Part shown: positions 1-6,918 of the stretch, piece after piece
How positions within the stretch are numbered: the first letter of the stretch is position 1
How the letters are laid out: the number at the start of each line of letters is the position of its first letter
Assembly: GCA_964361435.1 (NCBI GenBank)
Contig: CAYIAN010000017.1
Span: forward strand, 1-10,444
Length of the DNA: 10,444 nucleotides
Direction: 5' to 3'
Source: GWA2-46-10 sp964361435
GTDB lineage: Bacteria; Patescibacteriota; Minisyncoccia; UBA6257; Colwellbacteraceae
Made by a program: the position numbers and the translations under genes
Notes under the pieces: generated by a model
Databases searched by the model: none
What the model was told of the DNA's origin: nothing
What the model saw: the letters and a program-made list of their open reading frames with translations, nothing else

Positions 1-293
1 CACTCTTTGCATTCAATAAGCAGATCATTGAAGTTCTTTAAATGTCCGGAAGCCCGCCAAACTAGAGTGCTCATAATCACCCCTGCGTCTATGCCAACTA
101 CATCTGGTCTTTTTTGTACGAAAGTCTTCCACCAGAGGTCTTTGATATTGCGCTTGAGTTCTGCCCCCAATGGTCCCAGATCATACGAGTTAGCTAATCC
201 GCCGTAGATCTCTGAACCAGGAAAAATAAATCCCCTATTCCGAGACAGGTTAATCACTTTTTCCATCAGATTAAGATCTTTTTCTTTTGCCAT
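1..293 (-). CDS. glyQS: Glycyl-tRNA synthetase, N-terminal part (cut by window edge)
   Basis: This is the first 97 codons of a class II glycyl-tRNA synthetase of the single-chain alpha2 type, which charges tRNA-Gly with glycine in the cytoplasm. The N-terminus carries the family hallmark RGFIFPGSEIYGGLANSYD, followed by LGPLGAELKRNIKDLWW and an ending region with VGIDAGVIM and WRASGHLKNFNDLL. These match the catalytic-domain start of this enzyme and not the alpha subunit of the two-chain form. The ATG at 293-291 is only 4 bases after the stop of the upstream membrane-protein gene. The purine-rich stretch AAGGAAAGG, about 15 bases upstream and inside that gene, may help translation. It is the last visible gene of the recO operon. 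The C-terminal catalytic and anticodon-binding parts lie outside the window. Confidence 0.93.
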   Translation of the reverse strand, partial: MAKEKDLNLMEKVINLSRNRGFIFPGSEIYGGLANSYDLGPLGAELKRNIKDLWWKTFVQKRPDVVGIDAGVIMSTLVWRASGHLKNFNDLLIECKE

Positions 294-297
294 ACCT

Positions 298-2046
298 TTA
301 CTGTATAACCTTTCCTTGGTTCGAACCAACGGTGGTATCGTCCGAAAGGACCGTCGTTAATGGAGTATCTGTACCCAGGAGACTTACGTTCGTGAATACG
401 TCTTTTGCAGACACACTTGTTATCCCCAAAAGCGGCGCAAATTGCCCCAGAGACCCGACCCCAGGGGTTAACCTCACTTGGAAAATTACCTCTGGTCCCT
501 TGCCTAAAATCCCCTGAGTCGCGGAGACGGTACCCACTGACCAGACAACCTCGTCACTTGAGCTATCCAGTACAGGCAAAACGTTGGTTGTCCCTCTAAC
601 CTCGCCCGTGAAATCCACTCCGTTTTCGAGATGCGCTCGCACCGTAACTTCATCCACGTCCGTGCCTGTGTTAATTAAACTCCAATGAATTGTGTATTCT
701 GTGGCTTGCCCAACTCTCGGAGGAAACGGTCCCTCGTTCAAAATTCCCGAATCGGCATCCCTGAAGTAGGCTTCAGCATCCACTGCAATATTGCCAGACA
801 CATTAACTTCCAAATTAGCGAAATTCGAAGTGCGGTCAGCATCTGTTCCCTGAATTACCGTAGGAGATTCAATGCTTCCCTTAACTTTAAGAGTGAAATT
901 TTTGTCATTGGCGCTATTTATCGGAAAACTAGGTTTGACCTTAATGTTTACATCAAACGACCCCTCCTCCCCCTCAGTTAATTCCCTTAATTCTCCAAAC
1001 CCGCTGGAGCTCCACGTAATAGTTCTCAATATGGAATCAAACGTTCCCGATGTTTGGATAGAACCAAAATCAAACATATCCCCCACCAACTCCGCCTTCA
1101 GCAAGGCGTCCTTCAACTCAACATTCGTGTTGTTTTTGTAGCTCATTTTGTAGTGTAGAAGTTCTCCGGGGCTAACAAACCCCTTGGGATCTTCGAGACC
1201 AACGCTAAGCGCCAAGGAAGATCCGATGAGTAATACCTCTGATTGCTTTTCAGAAATTAAGTAGTCTTCTCCTCCAAACTCAGCCACCACCTTTGCTTTC
1301 AGGAAAAAAATATCCGATGGTTTAGTCCCAATAAGAACGGATGCCTTAATTTTTTGATCTTCCTTTTTCTCAAGCAGCCATCTGTTCTCAGCAAATTGTT
1401 CCGTGTTGGCATCAACAACCCTAAGGGAGGGTCCTTCTAATAACAGAAATTTATCTAGGCTTTCCCCCTCCGACTCCGGTAACCTATAGGCCACCTCCAT
1501 TGGAAAGCTTTTCCCGGTAGACACCTTCTCTGGGGCGGTCATCTCTAGCTCAAACCCACCTGTCTTAATATCTACTCGTTTGCTCTGCTTGCGCTCAAAA
1601 TCATTAGAGAGCGATTCGGTAGAGTAGTTAGCTTTGGCCTCTAGGGTATAATCTTCACCCTCTCCCCCTGGCAAAACTACTATTTTATACGTTTCTTTTG
1701 CTAGGGCCCCTGGGTTTACGTCCCCTCCGAGCTCTCTTACTTCATTCACCCTGTCTTTGTTGTCCAAAAGCCTAATTCCGCTCGGAAAATTCAAAGTCAA
1801 TCTAGTGTTTTGTAGGGTGGCTTTAGAGTTATTGACCACTACCACATCTACGTCAAGTACATCGCCTGGATATATCTCTCGCTCCGGTAAGTTCACCTCT
1901 ACGCGAACACCTTGGTTTGATGAATTAAAATAGAAATATCCCCCAACTAAAAACAGCGCAACTAAAGTGAAGATAACCGGAACCACTTGATTAAACGATC
2001 CTCTCTCGGAAAGTTTTCGTATGTTAGGAGACGGGAATTGTTTCAT
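298..2046 (-). CDS. Membrane-anchored protein with Ig/DUF11-like repeats
   Basis: A 582-residue protein of unknown exact function. A short basic N-terminus (residues 1-20) is followed by one membrane helix (about 21-40, VVPVIFTLVALFLVGGYFYF). The rest should be extracellular. It is built of beta-sandwich-like segments of roughly 100 residues, starting near residues 48, 165, 277 and 430. They carry phrases typical of CARDB/DUF11-type Ig-like domains, such as YPGDVLDVDVVVVNNS, SPGELLHYKMSYKNNTNVEL and EYTIHWSLINTGTDVDEVTV. No cell-wall sorting motif is seen at the C-terminus. The start overlaps the end of recO by 23 bases and the stop lies 4 bases before glyQS, so the three are probably cotranscribed. 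No Shine-Dalgarno precedes the ATG, which suggests translational coupling. An adhesin-like or envelope structural role is inference only. Confidence 0.85.
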   Translation of the reverse strand: MKQFPSPNIRKLSERGSFNQVVPVIFTLVALFLVGGYFYFNSSNQGVRVEVNLPEREIYPGDVLDVDVVVVNNSKATLQNTRLTLNFPSGIRLLDNKDRVNEVRELGGDVNPGALAKETYKIVVLPGGEGEDYTLEAKANYSTESLSNDFERKQSKRVDIKTGGFELEMTAPEKVSTGKSFPMEVAYRLPESEGESLDKFLLLEGPSLRVVDANTEQFAENRWLLEKKEDQKIKASVLIGTKPSDIFFLKAKVVAEFGGEDYLISEKQSEVLLIGSSLALSVGLEDPKGFVSPGELLHYKMSYKNNTNVELKDALLKAELVGDMFDFGSIQTSGTFDSILRTITWSSSGFGELRELTEGEEGSFDVNIKVKPSFPINSANDKNFTLKVKGSIESPTVIQGTDADRTSNFANLEVNVSGNIAVDAEAYFRDADSGILNEGPFPPRVGQATEYTIHWSLINTGTDVDEVTVRAHLENGVDFTGEVRGTTNVLPVLDSSSDEVVWSVGTVSATQGILGKGPEVIFQVRLTPGVGSLGQFAPLLGITSVSAKDVFTNVSLLGTDTPLTTVLSDDTTVGSNQGKVIQ

Positions 2047-2572
2047 TGATATCTATGCGTACTCTAGATAAGCAATCGGAACATAGAAAGATTATATCGG
2101 GAGCATAAAAATAAACAACTTGCCCGTATTTTCCCTTGCACCCTTGGCAGATTAGCGAATCCTCGCCTTCCCTTACAAAACCCATTAATTGCAAGAGGTA
2201 TTTGTAAATTCGGGGGGTAATGGCACATCCCTTAAAGATTTCACTAACGGTGTACCACATCTGAATATCTGGCTGACCCTGAGGAATCACGCTTTCCAAA
2301 AAAGCAGCCAGTCTCAGTTGTTCTCCGCCCCCACAAGGCCTTTTGAAAGCCAAACTGTCAATTAACTGATATGAGCCTCCTGCGTCTATTAGGCGTACGT
2401 CAACCAAGGCTCCTACTTTCAGATGGCCTGCCAGTTTGGAAGTAATTTTGCGGATACTCTTGGCAACGGCAGAAATCTTACCTAGGTCCTTGGTATAGAG
2501 GATTACCTGGGCGTCTTTATCCCTTCTAGGATTCGACCCCAAGACCACAGCTGGAGTGTAATATTCCCTCAT
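2024..2572 (-). CDS. recO: DNA repair protein RecO
   Basis: RecO works with RecF and RecR to load RecA on SSB-coated single-stranded DNA during recombinational repair. The N-terminal about 75 residues look like the OB fold (TPAVVLGSNPRRDKDAQVIL, then YTKDLGKISAVAKSIRK). A helical region follows, with a zinc-finger pair C142-x2-C145 and C164-x2-C167. At 182 residues it is shorter than the roughly 240 of well-studied RecO proteins, mainly through a compact C-terminal part; short versions seem common in reduced genomes. It heads the operon with the membrane protein and glyQS. The ATG at 2572 has no close Shine-Dalgarno, but a good extended -10 box lies 7 bases upstream, so the transcript may be leaderless. 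Confidence 0.9.
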   Translation of the reverse strand: MREYYTPAVVLGSNPRRDKDAQVILYTKDLGKISAVAKSIRKITSKLAGHLKVGALVDVRLIDAGGSYQLIDSLAFKRPCGGGEQLRLAAFLESVIPQGQPDIQMWYTVSEIFKGCAITPRIYKYLLQLMGFVREGEDSLICQGCKGKYGQVVYFYAPDIIFLCSDCLSRVRIDINETIPVS

Positions 2573-2579
2573 TTTTACT

Positions 2580-2588
2580 ATTCTAGCA
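2580..2588 (-). promoter_or_regulatory. Extended -10 promoter of recO
   Basis: On the minus strand the sequence TGCTAGAAT fits an extended -10 element (TGn plus TAGAAT). It ends 7 bases before the recO ATG, so transcription would begin at or next to the start codon. No convincing -35 hexamer is seen, which extended -10 promoters can tolerate. Confidence 0.5.
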
Positions 2589-2622
2589 CCTATTTGAGCC
2601 CTATCTAAGCCTTAAAATCGCC

Positions 2623-2631
2623 TGTGGATAA
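2623..2631 (-). promoter_or_regulatory. Perfect DnaA-box sequence
   Basis: The minus strand reads TTATCCACA, the consensus DnaA binding site. It is a single copy, lying just upstream of the -35 box of the 3D-protein promoter and between the two divergent genes. No cluster of boxes or AT-rich unwinding element is seen, so an origin is not proposed. Regulation by DnaA, or chance, are both possible. Confidence 0.3.
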
Positions 2632-2634
2632 GAT

Positions 2635-2663
2635 TTGACATTTTGCCATTTTTCTGATAGGAT
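2635..2663 (+). promoter_or_regulatory. Sigma70-type promoter of the 3D-domain gene
   Basis: A perfect -35 box TTGACA (2635-2640), a 17-base spacer and a -10 box TAGGAT (2658-2663, 4 of 6 consensus positions) form a good housekeeping promoter. The start of transcription would fall near 2669-2671, giving a leader of about 50 bases before the ATG at 2721. Confidence 0.75.
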
Positions 2664-2668
2664 TTAAC

Positions 2669-2705
2669 AAATCCCCAAAAGGGGGTTTTTAAATGCCTGG
2701 GGCAT
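2669..2705 (+). promoter_or_regulatory. Two small hairpins in the leader of the 3D-domain gene
   Basis: The predicted transcript starts with an 8-pair stem (AAATCCCC, loop AAAA, GGGGGTTT; 2669-2688, one G-U pair). A second stem follows (ATGCC, loop TGG, GGCAT; 2693-2705). The first resembles a small intrinsic terminator but has only two further T residues. It could protect the 5' end or act as a weak attenuator. The Shine-Dalgarno AGGTG (2709-2713) lies after both stems, 7 bases from the ATG. Confidence 0.4.
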
Positions 2706-2720
2706 CTCAGGTGCAAACAA

Positions 2721-3188
2721 ATGAGTAGACAAATCATATCGGCTGCATTACTACTCGCTCTTGGAACCTTAAGTTCAGTAATTGTCAGTGACGCCGCACC
2801 GGCTCCCGAGGCGGTAGGGTCTGTTTTGACCGAAGAGGCCAACGCCCTACTCAACGAGAGCCCTATCACTGTTTCCCAGCCTGACGCAGGCACGGATGCA
2901 AAACGTATAGTGACTACCACTGTTACTGCCTACTCTAGTGAGACGGCGCAGACAGATGATACTCCCTATATAACTGCATCTGGTACTCGTGTTAGACAAG
3001 GAATAGCGGCCGCTAACTGGCTACCTATTGGAACCAAGGTGAGGATTCCCGATCTTTTCGGCGAACAAGTGTTCGTTATAGAGGACAGGATGCATTCACG
3101 TTACACCAACCGGTTGGACGTATGGTTTCCCACCAGAGCAGAGGCAGTACAGTTTGGTGCTCGCAAGACCCAAATTGAAATTTTGTAG
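2721..3188 (+). CDS. Secreted 3D-domain protein (predicted cell-wall-active)
   Basis: A 155-residue exported protein. Residues 1-25 form a signal peptide (MSRQ, a hydrophobic stretch, then VSDA before APAPE). Residues 26-62 are a low-complexity linker. The C-terminal half (about 63-155) is a 3D (Asp-Asp-Asp) domain, a double-psi beta-barrel fold related to the catalytic part of MltA lytic transglycosylases and found in Rpf/YuiC-type muralytic proteins. Hallmarks are TTTVTAYSS, TASGTRVRQGIAA, LPIGTKVRIP, FVIEDRM and the final RLDVWF. D122 and D133 are the expected conserved acidic residues. It probably acts on peptidoglycan outside the membrane, but no separate binding domain is present. The ATG has AGGTG 7 bases upstream and a good promoter, and the gene ends at a strong hairpin, so it is monocistronic. 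Confidence 0.85.
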   Translation: MSRQIISAALLLALGTLSSVIVSDAAPAPEAVGSVLTEEANALLNESPITVSQPDAGTDAKRIVTTTVTAYSSETAQTDDTPYITASGTRVRQGIAAANWLPIGTKVRIPDLFGEQVFVIEDRMHSRYTNRLDVWFPTRAEAVQFGARKTQIEIL

Positions 3189-3206
3189 GTGATCTAAAGC
3201 TTAAGA

Positions 3207-3235
3207 CTAAAACCCCGCATCCAGCGGGGTTTTAG
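3207..3235 (+). terminator. Terminator hairpin after the 3D-domain gene
   Basis: A perfect 12-pair stem (CTAAAACCCCGC, loop ATCCA, GCGGGGTTTTAG) starts 18 bases after the stop codon. The T-run is inside the descending arm and the sequence downstream is only moderately T-rich (CGTTTCTAT). The symmetric A and T runs would let it work in both directions. Confidence 0.8.
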
Positions 3236-3331
3236 CGTTTCTATCCATAGCCGGGCGGTTAGTAAAGGATTTTTCTTCACCGATCGTGGGGTAATCCATT
3301 ATATCAAGGGACTTCTTTATAAGGAGTATTG

Positions 3332-3337
3332 TACAAT
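3332..3337 (+). promoter_or_regulatory. Possible -10 box of the TPR gene
   Basis: TACAAT lies 17 bases before the ATG of the TPR gene, so transcription would start near 3344, about 11 bases before the start codon. No good -35 hexamer is seen (GGGACT at an 18-base spacing matches 3 of 6). Confidence 0.3.
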
Positions 3338-3354
3338 GATGACAAGGTTTCACC

Positions 3355-4200
3355 ATGAAGTTTTTCAAAAAAAGGATTTTTTGGCTCTCGGTCTTGATCG
3401 TTATGATAATCGGGGTTTTTGCTCTGAAGTCGGTAAGCCTAGAACAGAAATCCGAAGAGGACTTAAGGATTGAGGCTGAAGAATATTATAAAGAAGGTGA
3501 TTATTCTAAAACAATTCAGATTTATCAGAAAATTTTAAGCCAAACAGAAAACAAAGAGGGTGCCTATTTAGATTTGGCAAACACCTACAGGTATTGGGGC
3601 AAGGTTGAGGAATCTGAAAAAATGTTTAAAAAAGCTTTGGAGATAAATCCAAACAATGATTGGACTTATACTGACTTGGGCAAGCTCTACCGCAATATGA
3701 ATAAATATCCTGAGGCAGAGCAATCTTTTAAAAAAGCCTTGGAGATAAATCCCAATAACGATTTAGCGTACGGATATGGATTGGGCTATTTATATAGGGA
3801 TATGGGTAACAATGATGAAGCTTTAAAAATGTTTAAAAGAGCTTTTGAAATAAATCCTTCAGAGTTTAACTATATGGGGCTCGGAGATATTTATAGAGAG
3901 ATGGGGAACTATGAGGAATCCGAAAAAATGTTTAAAAAGGCTTTGGAGATAGATCCAAACAGCGAATCATACTTAGGACTTGGATGGCTTTACCTTGAAG
4001 AGGGCAAATATGATCTGGCGGAGAAGACATTTAAACAATTCTTGGAAAGAATTAGGGAAAAGGGAGAGGTTTATTATGCTTTGGCGCAAGTATACATCCA
4101 GGAAGGGAGAATAGATGATGCCAAAGGAGCACTTAAGAGAGCCCTTGAGCTAAATCCTGACGATGAATTGTTCCAGCAGAGTTTGCAAAATATAAATTAA
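3355..4200 (+). CDS. Membrane-anchored TPR-repeat protein
   Basis: A 281-residue protein of unknown partner. A basic N-terminus and one membrane helix (about residues 8-25) are followed from residue 37 by seven consecutive tetratricopeptide repeats. Most follow the pattern LG-x-Y-x-x-G-x-Y-x-E-A-x-F-KKALEINPNN. Such repeats form a superhelix that binds other proteins, here most likely outside the membrane. No enzymatic domain is attached. Repeats 2 and 5 are almost identical at the DNA level, which points to recent internal duplication. The gene is clearly AT-rich (13 and 17 G+C in two 60-base lines that I counted). AAGG lies 7 bases upstream of the chosen ATG. It stands alone between a terminator and a convergent gene. 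Confidence 0.85.
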   Translation: MKFFKKRIFWLSVLIVMIIGVFALKSVSLEQKSEEDLRIEAEEYYKEGDYSKTIQIYQKILSQTENKEGAYLDLANTYRYWGKVEESEKMFKKALEINPNNDWTYTDLGKLYRNMNKYPEAEQSFKKALEINPNNDLAYGYGLGYLYRDMGNNDEALKMFKRAFEINPSEFNYMGLGDIYREMGNYEESEKMFKKALEIDPNSESYLGLGWLYLEEGKYDLAEKTFKQFLERIREKGEVYYALAQVYIQEGRIDDAKGALKRALELNPDDELFQQSLQNIN

Positions 4201-4403
4201 ATCTCAGTCTACGTTATAGCTCTTTTTGCGTTTATCGCCAGGACACCTTTTTCAGAGACACCACTAGTAGAACACTTTCGGGGTGCTCTGGGGTTGATCT
4301 TTCCTATGTACTCCCGCTATTTGTGTCTGAAGTATGGATAAACTCCCTTGAGCCGCGTGAGTATAGTTTAAAAACTTCTGCATGCAGTGCGATGTCGGCG
4401 TTT

Positions 4404-4970
4404 CTACTTGTAACTGGGGGTCTCTTCTTTTATGCCTGATCTGTGATTAGACAACCTGGCGAGTGCAAAAAGCAAACTAGATAACCGATTAAGATATGGG
4501 AGGGTGTGTCCTGACAGTTTTCTTAATCCTAATTCTTTAATCGTAACAACTCTTCTTTCTGTATGTCTTGCTATGGTGCGAGCAACATCCAACAGGGCAG
4601 AAAGTTCCGTCCCCCCAGCTATGGAAAAACTTTTAATGGGAGGGATTTCTTTTTCTATAAGATTTATTATTTTCTCTATTTTAGTTAATTTGGTTTTGGT
4701 TATCTTCTTATCCGCACCTGCTACTTGGGCCTGGATCATGAATAGATTTTCTTGAACTTCACGCAAAATCTCGGAAATTCTTTCTTCTTTTTTCCCCAAT
4801 ACCACTTCTCTATTTTGTATCTGGCGAGCTTTAAACCTGCAAAGCCCAAGGAAAGAGTTGAGCTCATCCAAGGAGCCTAGCGCTTCTGCCATATCAGAAC
4901 CCTTTGAGAACCGTTCCTTGCTATCAAGAACTTTTGTTGTACCTTTATCTCCTTTGCCTGTGTAGAGCAT
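4404..4970 (-). CDS. pduO: PduO-type cob(I)alamin adenosyltransferase
   Basis: This enzyme transfers the adenosyl group of ATP to reduced cobalamin to make coenzyme B12. At 188 residues it has the usual length and is a predicted five-helix bundle that works as a trimer. Recognisable motifs are the N-terminal ATP-binding YTGKGDKGTT (3-12), LGSLDELNSFLG (31-42), the SFSIAGGTELSALLDVA segment (114-130; usually with LPGG or similar, here IAGG), the arginine-rich RTIARHTERR (131-140) that contacts ATP, and the C-terminal YLNRLSSLLFALAR (159-172). No corrinoid-synthesis or B12-dependent gene is in the window, so it probably salvages imported corrinoid. It converges with the TPR gene. No Shine-Dalgarno is seen before the ATG. 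Confidence 0.9.
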   Translation of the reverse strand: MLYTGKGDKGTTKVLDSKERFSKGSDMAEALGSLDELNSFLGLCRFKARQIQNREVVLGKKEERISEILREVQENLFMIQAQVAGADKKITKTKLTKIEKIINLIEKEIPPIKSFSIAGGTELSALLDVARTIARHTERRVVTIKELGLRKLSGHTLPYLNRLSSLLFALARLSNHRSGIKEETPSYK

Positions 4971-5007
4971 AAAATTTACGGCTTTCTGATGGAAGGTATG
5001 TGTATCT

Positions 5008-5037
5008 ATTTAATCATTCTCGAGCTGATTTTAGCAA
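5008..5037 (-). promoter_or_regulatory. Possible promoter of the adenosyltransferase gene
   Basis: On the minus strand, TTGCTA (5037-5032), an 18-base spacer and TTAAAT (5013-5008) preceded by TGA, giving the extended -10 form TGn. Each hexamer matches 4 of 6 consensus positions. Transcription would start near 5001, about 30 bases before the ATG. Confidence 0.35.
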
Positions 5038-5075
5038 GAACTCTTAAGTATCTATGGAGCGGTGTCATTGTTACA

Positions 5076-6026
5076 TTACACCGTGTCACGCACAACATAA
5101 CTTGGTCTATTTTGAACCTCACGGTATGTAGCAACTTGATAAAGTGACATGATACCGAGAGCAATCAACAGTAATCCATTATTAAAAATCAGAAATGCGG
5201 CAAGCACTATGGCTCCTCCGATATACTCAAAATCCACAAGATACTTATACCCAAGAAGTCCCACAGTCAGGAGAGCTCCAAATAGTGCGAGGAAGCATCC
5301 GAGTACAAAAATGATTGTCATGGGAAGCGTGCTCGACGAAATAATGGCGTTTTTTGCAAACGGAAGTAGGTTGCGCAATGTGTATGCGGAAGAATCGCGG
5401 GAGCGTTCTTTCGCCTCATACAAAACAGAAGTGGATGGAAAACCGACCCATCCCGTTAATACACGATGGAATTTCTGTTTTTCGGATAAATTAGTAAATT
5501 CATCTGCTACCTTTTTACTGATAAGACAGAAATCCGAAGCGCCTGGGGTAAGGGGCGTATCGGATACTTTATTGAAAAACCAATAGAAAAAGGATGAGGT
5601 TAAGCGCTTTATAAAACTGCCAGGAGGAGTTGGATGAATAGCGCGAACGATATCATTACCGGCTTTCCATTTTTCGATAAGTTGTGGGATGAGTTCCGGT
5701 GGATGCTGAAGATCACCATCTATGATAATAATCGCCTTCCCATTTGCCCTCTTTAACCCAGCCTCAATCGCGGCTTCTTTACCGAAGTTGCGTGTGAATC
5801 GTACCCCATGGACGGTTTTATCTACCCTTGAGAGCTTTACAATATTAATCCACGTTTCGTCATTACTCCCGTCATCTACAAAAATAATTTCTGGTCTGTG
5901 TGCGGAGATTGGGTTCCAAACGTTCTGCAGTGCTTTGCGCATAGGTACAACATTATGTGCCTCATTAAAGACTGGAATAACAACGGAAATGATTGCGGGA
6001 AGTTTGCTACCTGATCGGACTGGCAT
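5076..6026 (-). CDS. GT2 glycosyltransferase, polyprenyl-phosphate type (GtrB/DPM1-like)
   Basis: Family 2 glycosyltransferase of 316 residues that probably moves a sugar from a nucleotide donor to a polyprenyl phosphate on the inner face of the membrane. The GT-A domain starts with ISVVIPVFNEAHNV (13-26). It carries DDGS (51-54), RFTRNFGKEAAIEAGL (76-91), the metal-binding region DGDLQHPPE (103-111) and GASDFCLIS (162-170). A cytoplasmic amphipathic segment (about 216-233) leads to two membrane regions (about 234-260 and 268-296), as in GtrB, ArnC and YfdH. Arrangement and length fit that group. It follows the deacetylase gene by 37 bases and is the last gene of the methyltransferase-deacetylase-GT2 set. 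No Shine-Dalgarno is seen, so the start could be a few codons further in. The exact sugar cannot be told. Confidence 0.88.
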   Translation of the reverse strand: MPVRSGSKLPAIISVVIPVFNEAHNVVPMRKALQNVWNPISAHRPEIIFVDDGSNDETWINIVKLSRVDKTVHGVRFTRNFGKEAAIEAGLKRANGKAIIIIDGDLQHPPELIPQLIEKWKAGNDIVRAIHPTPPGSFIKRLTSSFFYWFFNKVSDTPLTPGASDFCLISKKVADEFTNLSEKQKFHRVLTGWVGFPSTSVLYEAKERSRDSSAYTLRNLLPFAKNAIISSSTLPMTIIFVLGCFLALFGALLTVGLLGYKYLVDFEYIGGAIVLAAFLIFNNGLLLIALGIMSLYQVATYREVQNRPSYVVRDTV

Positions 6027-6063
6027 AATATTATTTTAGTTATGCACTATTTAACTTAAGGTG

Positions 6064-6915
6064 TCACGCCCCCCTATACATCTCGAGATCTGCTAGAAAT
6101 CTAGGGTGTAGAAGCATCTCGCGTTCCTTGGCGCGCCATAGGGAGTAGTGCCACGCAATATTGGCGCGACTTCCCTGCCACGAACTTAATTCGCCCTTAG
6201 TCGCGCTTCCGGGGTGAAAGGATGCCTCAATAAAGCCCTTGGCCCTAGCAAGACCAGTCCGAAAGACATTTGGGGTCATGCACCTTGAATGTGTAAAACC
6301 AATAAATGAATCATTAGTTGTGATGTTGTGGAGACGCGCAATGCGTGCAGCACGATTTGAGAGTAGTGCGAGCATTAAACGCGCCAGTATGGAGATAAAA
6401 GACCAACTCCATTGAAATGGTTCCCGTACTGTTCTAATCCTTGTTACGCCTGGTATTTTTACTAATTCATTAAAAACAAATGGGATAAGGTGCACGTGTT
6501 GGTGGCTATTTATGGCAATTTTTTTTAAACCGCTTACTTTCTTGACGCGTGCAAGTTGGGCGGTAATTTCAAGTAGTATCTGCTCTCGGAAGCGTGACCG
6601 CACCCTGCTACCAGCAATAAGGTATGCTATCCATAATCCAACAACTCCATGCCTAAACTTACCAGTTGAATCTACCAAGAGTGGAATATCTCTTACAGTC
6701 GATAAGGCCGGGCCCTCAGTAAGATTCAGATGCGCGATGAGCATAAGATACTCCGAACGCTTTTTATACTCCTCTATTGCGTACTCCACTGCCTCCCCGT
6801 TTGGAATCACACTTACCAGTGTAACCGAACCCCTATCAACCGTCTCAAGTATTGTATCGGTGATGCCTCGCGTCAAACCAAAATCATCAGCGGCAATGGT
6901 AATAGTTCGTTGCAT
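6064..6915 (-). CDS. YdjC/ChbG-like carbohydrate deacetylase
   Basis: A 283-residue member of the YdjC/ChbG/HpnK family, metal-dependent enzymes that remove acetyl groups from N-acetyl sugars such as chitooligosaccharides or glycolipid headgroups. The family signature is complete: TIAADDFGLTRGI near the N-terminus (metal-binding D10/D11), AHLNLTEGPALS (61-72, with metal ligand H62), the NSHQHVHLIPFVFNEL segment (136-151) and SFHPG (232-236). Length fits. There is no signal peptide, so it acts in the cytoplasm or at the inner face of the membrane, with the sugar-lipid made by the neighbouring GT2 as a plausible substrate (inference). The start lies 3 bases after the methyltransferase stop, which suggests coupled translation. 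I see no Shine-Dalgarno. Confidence 0.87.
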   Translation of the reverse strand: MQRTITIAADDFGLTRGITDTILETVDRGSVTLVSVIPNGEAVEYAIEEYKKRSEYLMLIAHLNLTEGPALSTVRDIPLLVDSTGKFRHGVVGLWIAYLIAGSRVRSRFREQILLEITAQLARVKKVSGLKKIAINSHQHVHLIPFVFNELVKIPGVTRIRTVREPFQWSWSFISILARLMLALLSNRAARIARLHNITTNDSFIGFTHSRCMTPNVFRTGLARAKGFIEASFHPGSATKGELSSWQGSRANIAWHYSLWRAKEREMLLHPRFLADLEMYRGA

Positions 6916-6918
6916 GGT

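Noticed and set aside
2623..2631. Replication origin at the DnaA-box sequence
   Set aside because: It is a single box with no cluster, no AT-rich unwinding region and no dnaA or dnaN gene nearby.
5060..5083. Terminator after the GT2 gene (CGGTGT ... ACACCG)
   Set aside because: The stem is only six pairs around a 12-base loop, has no T-tract and overlaps the last codons of the gene.
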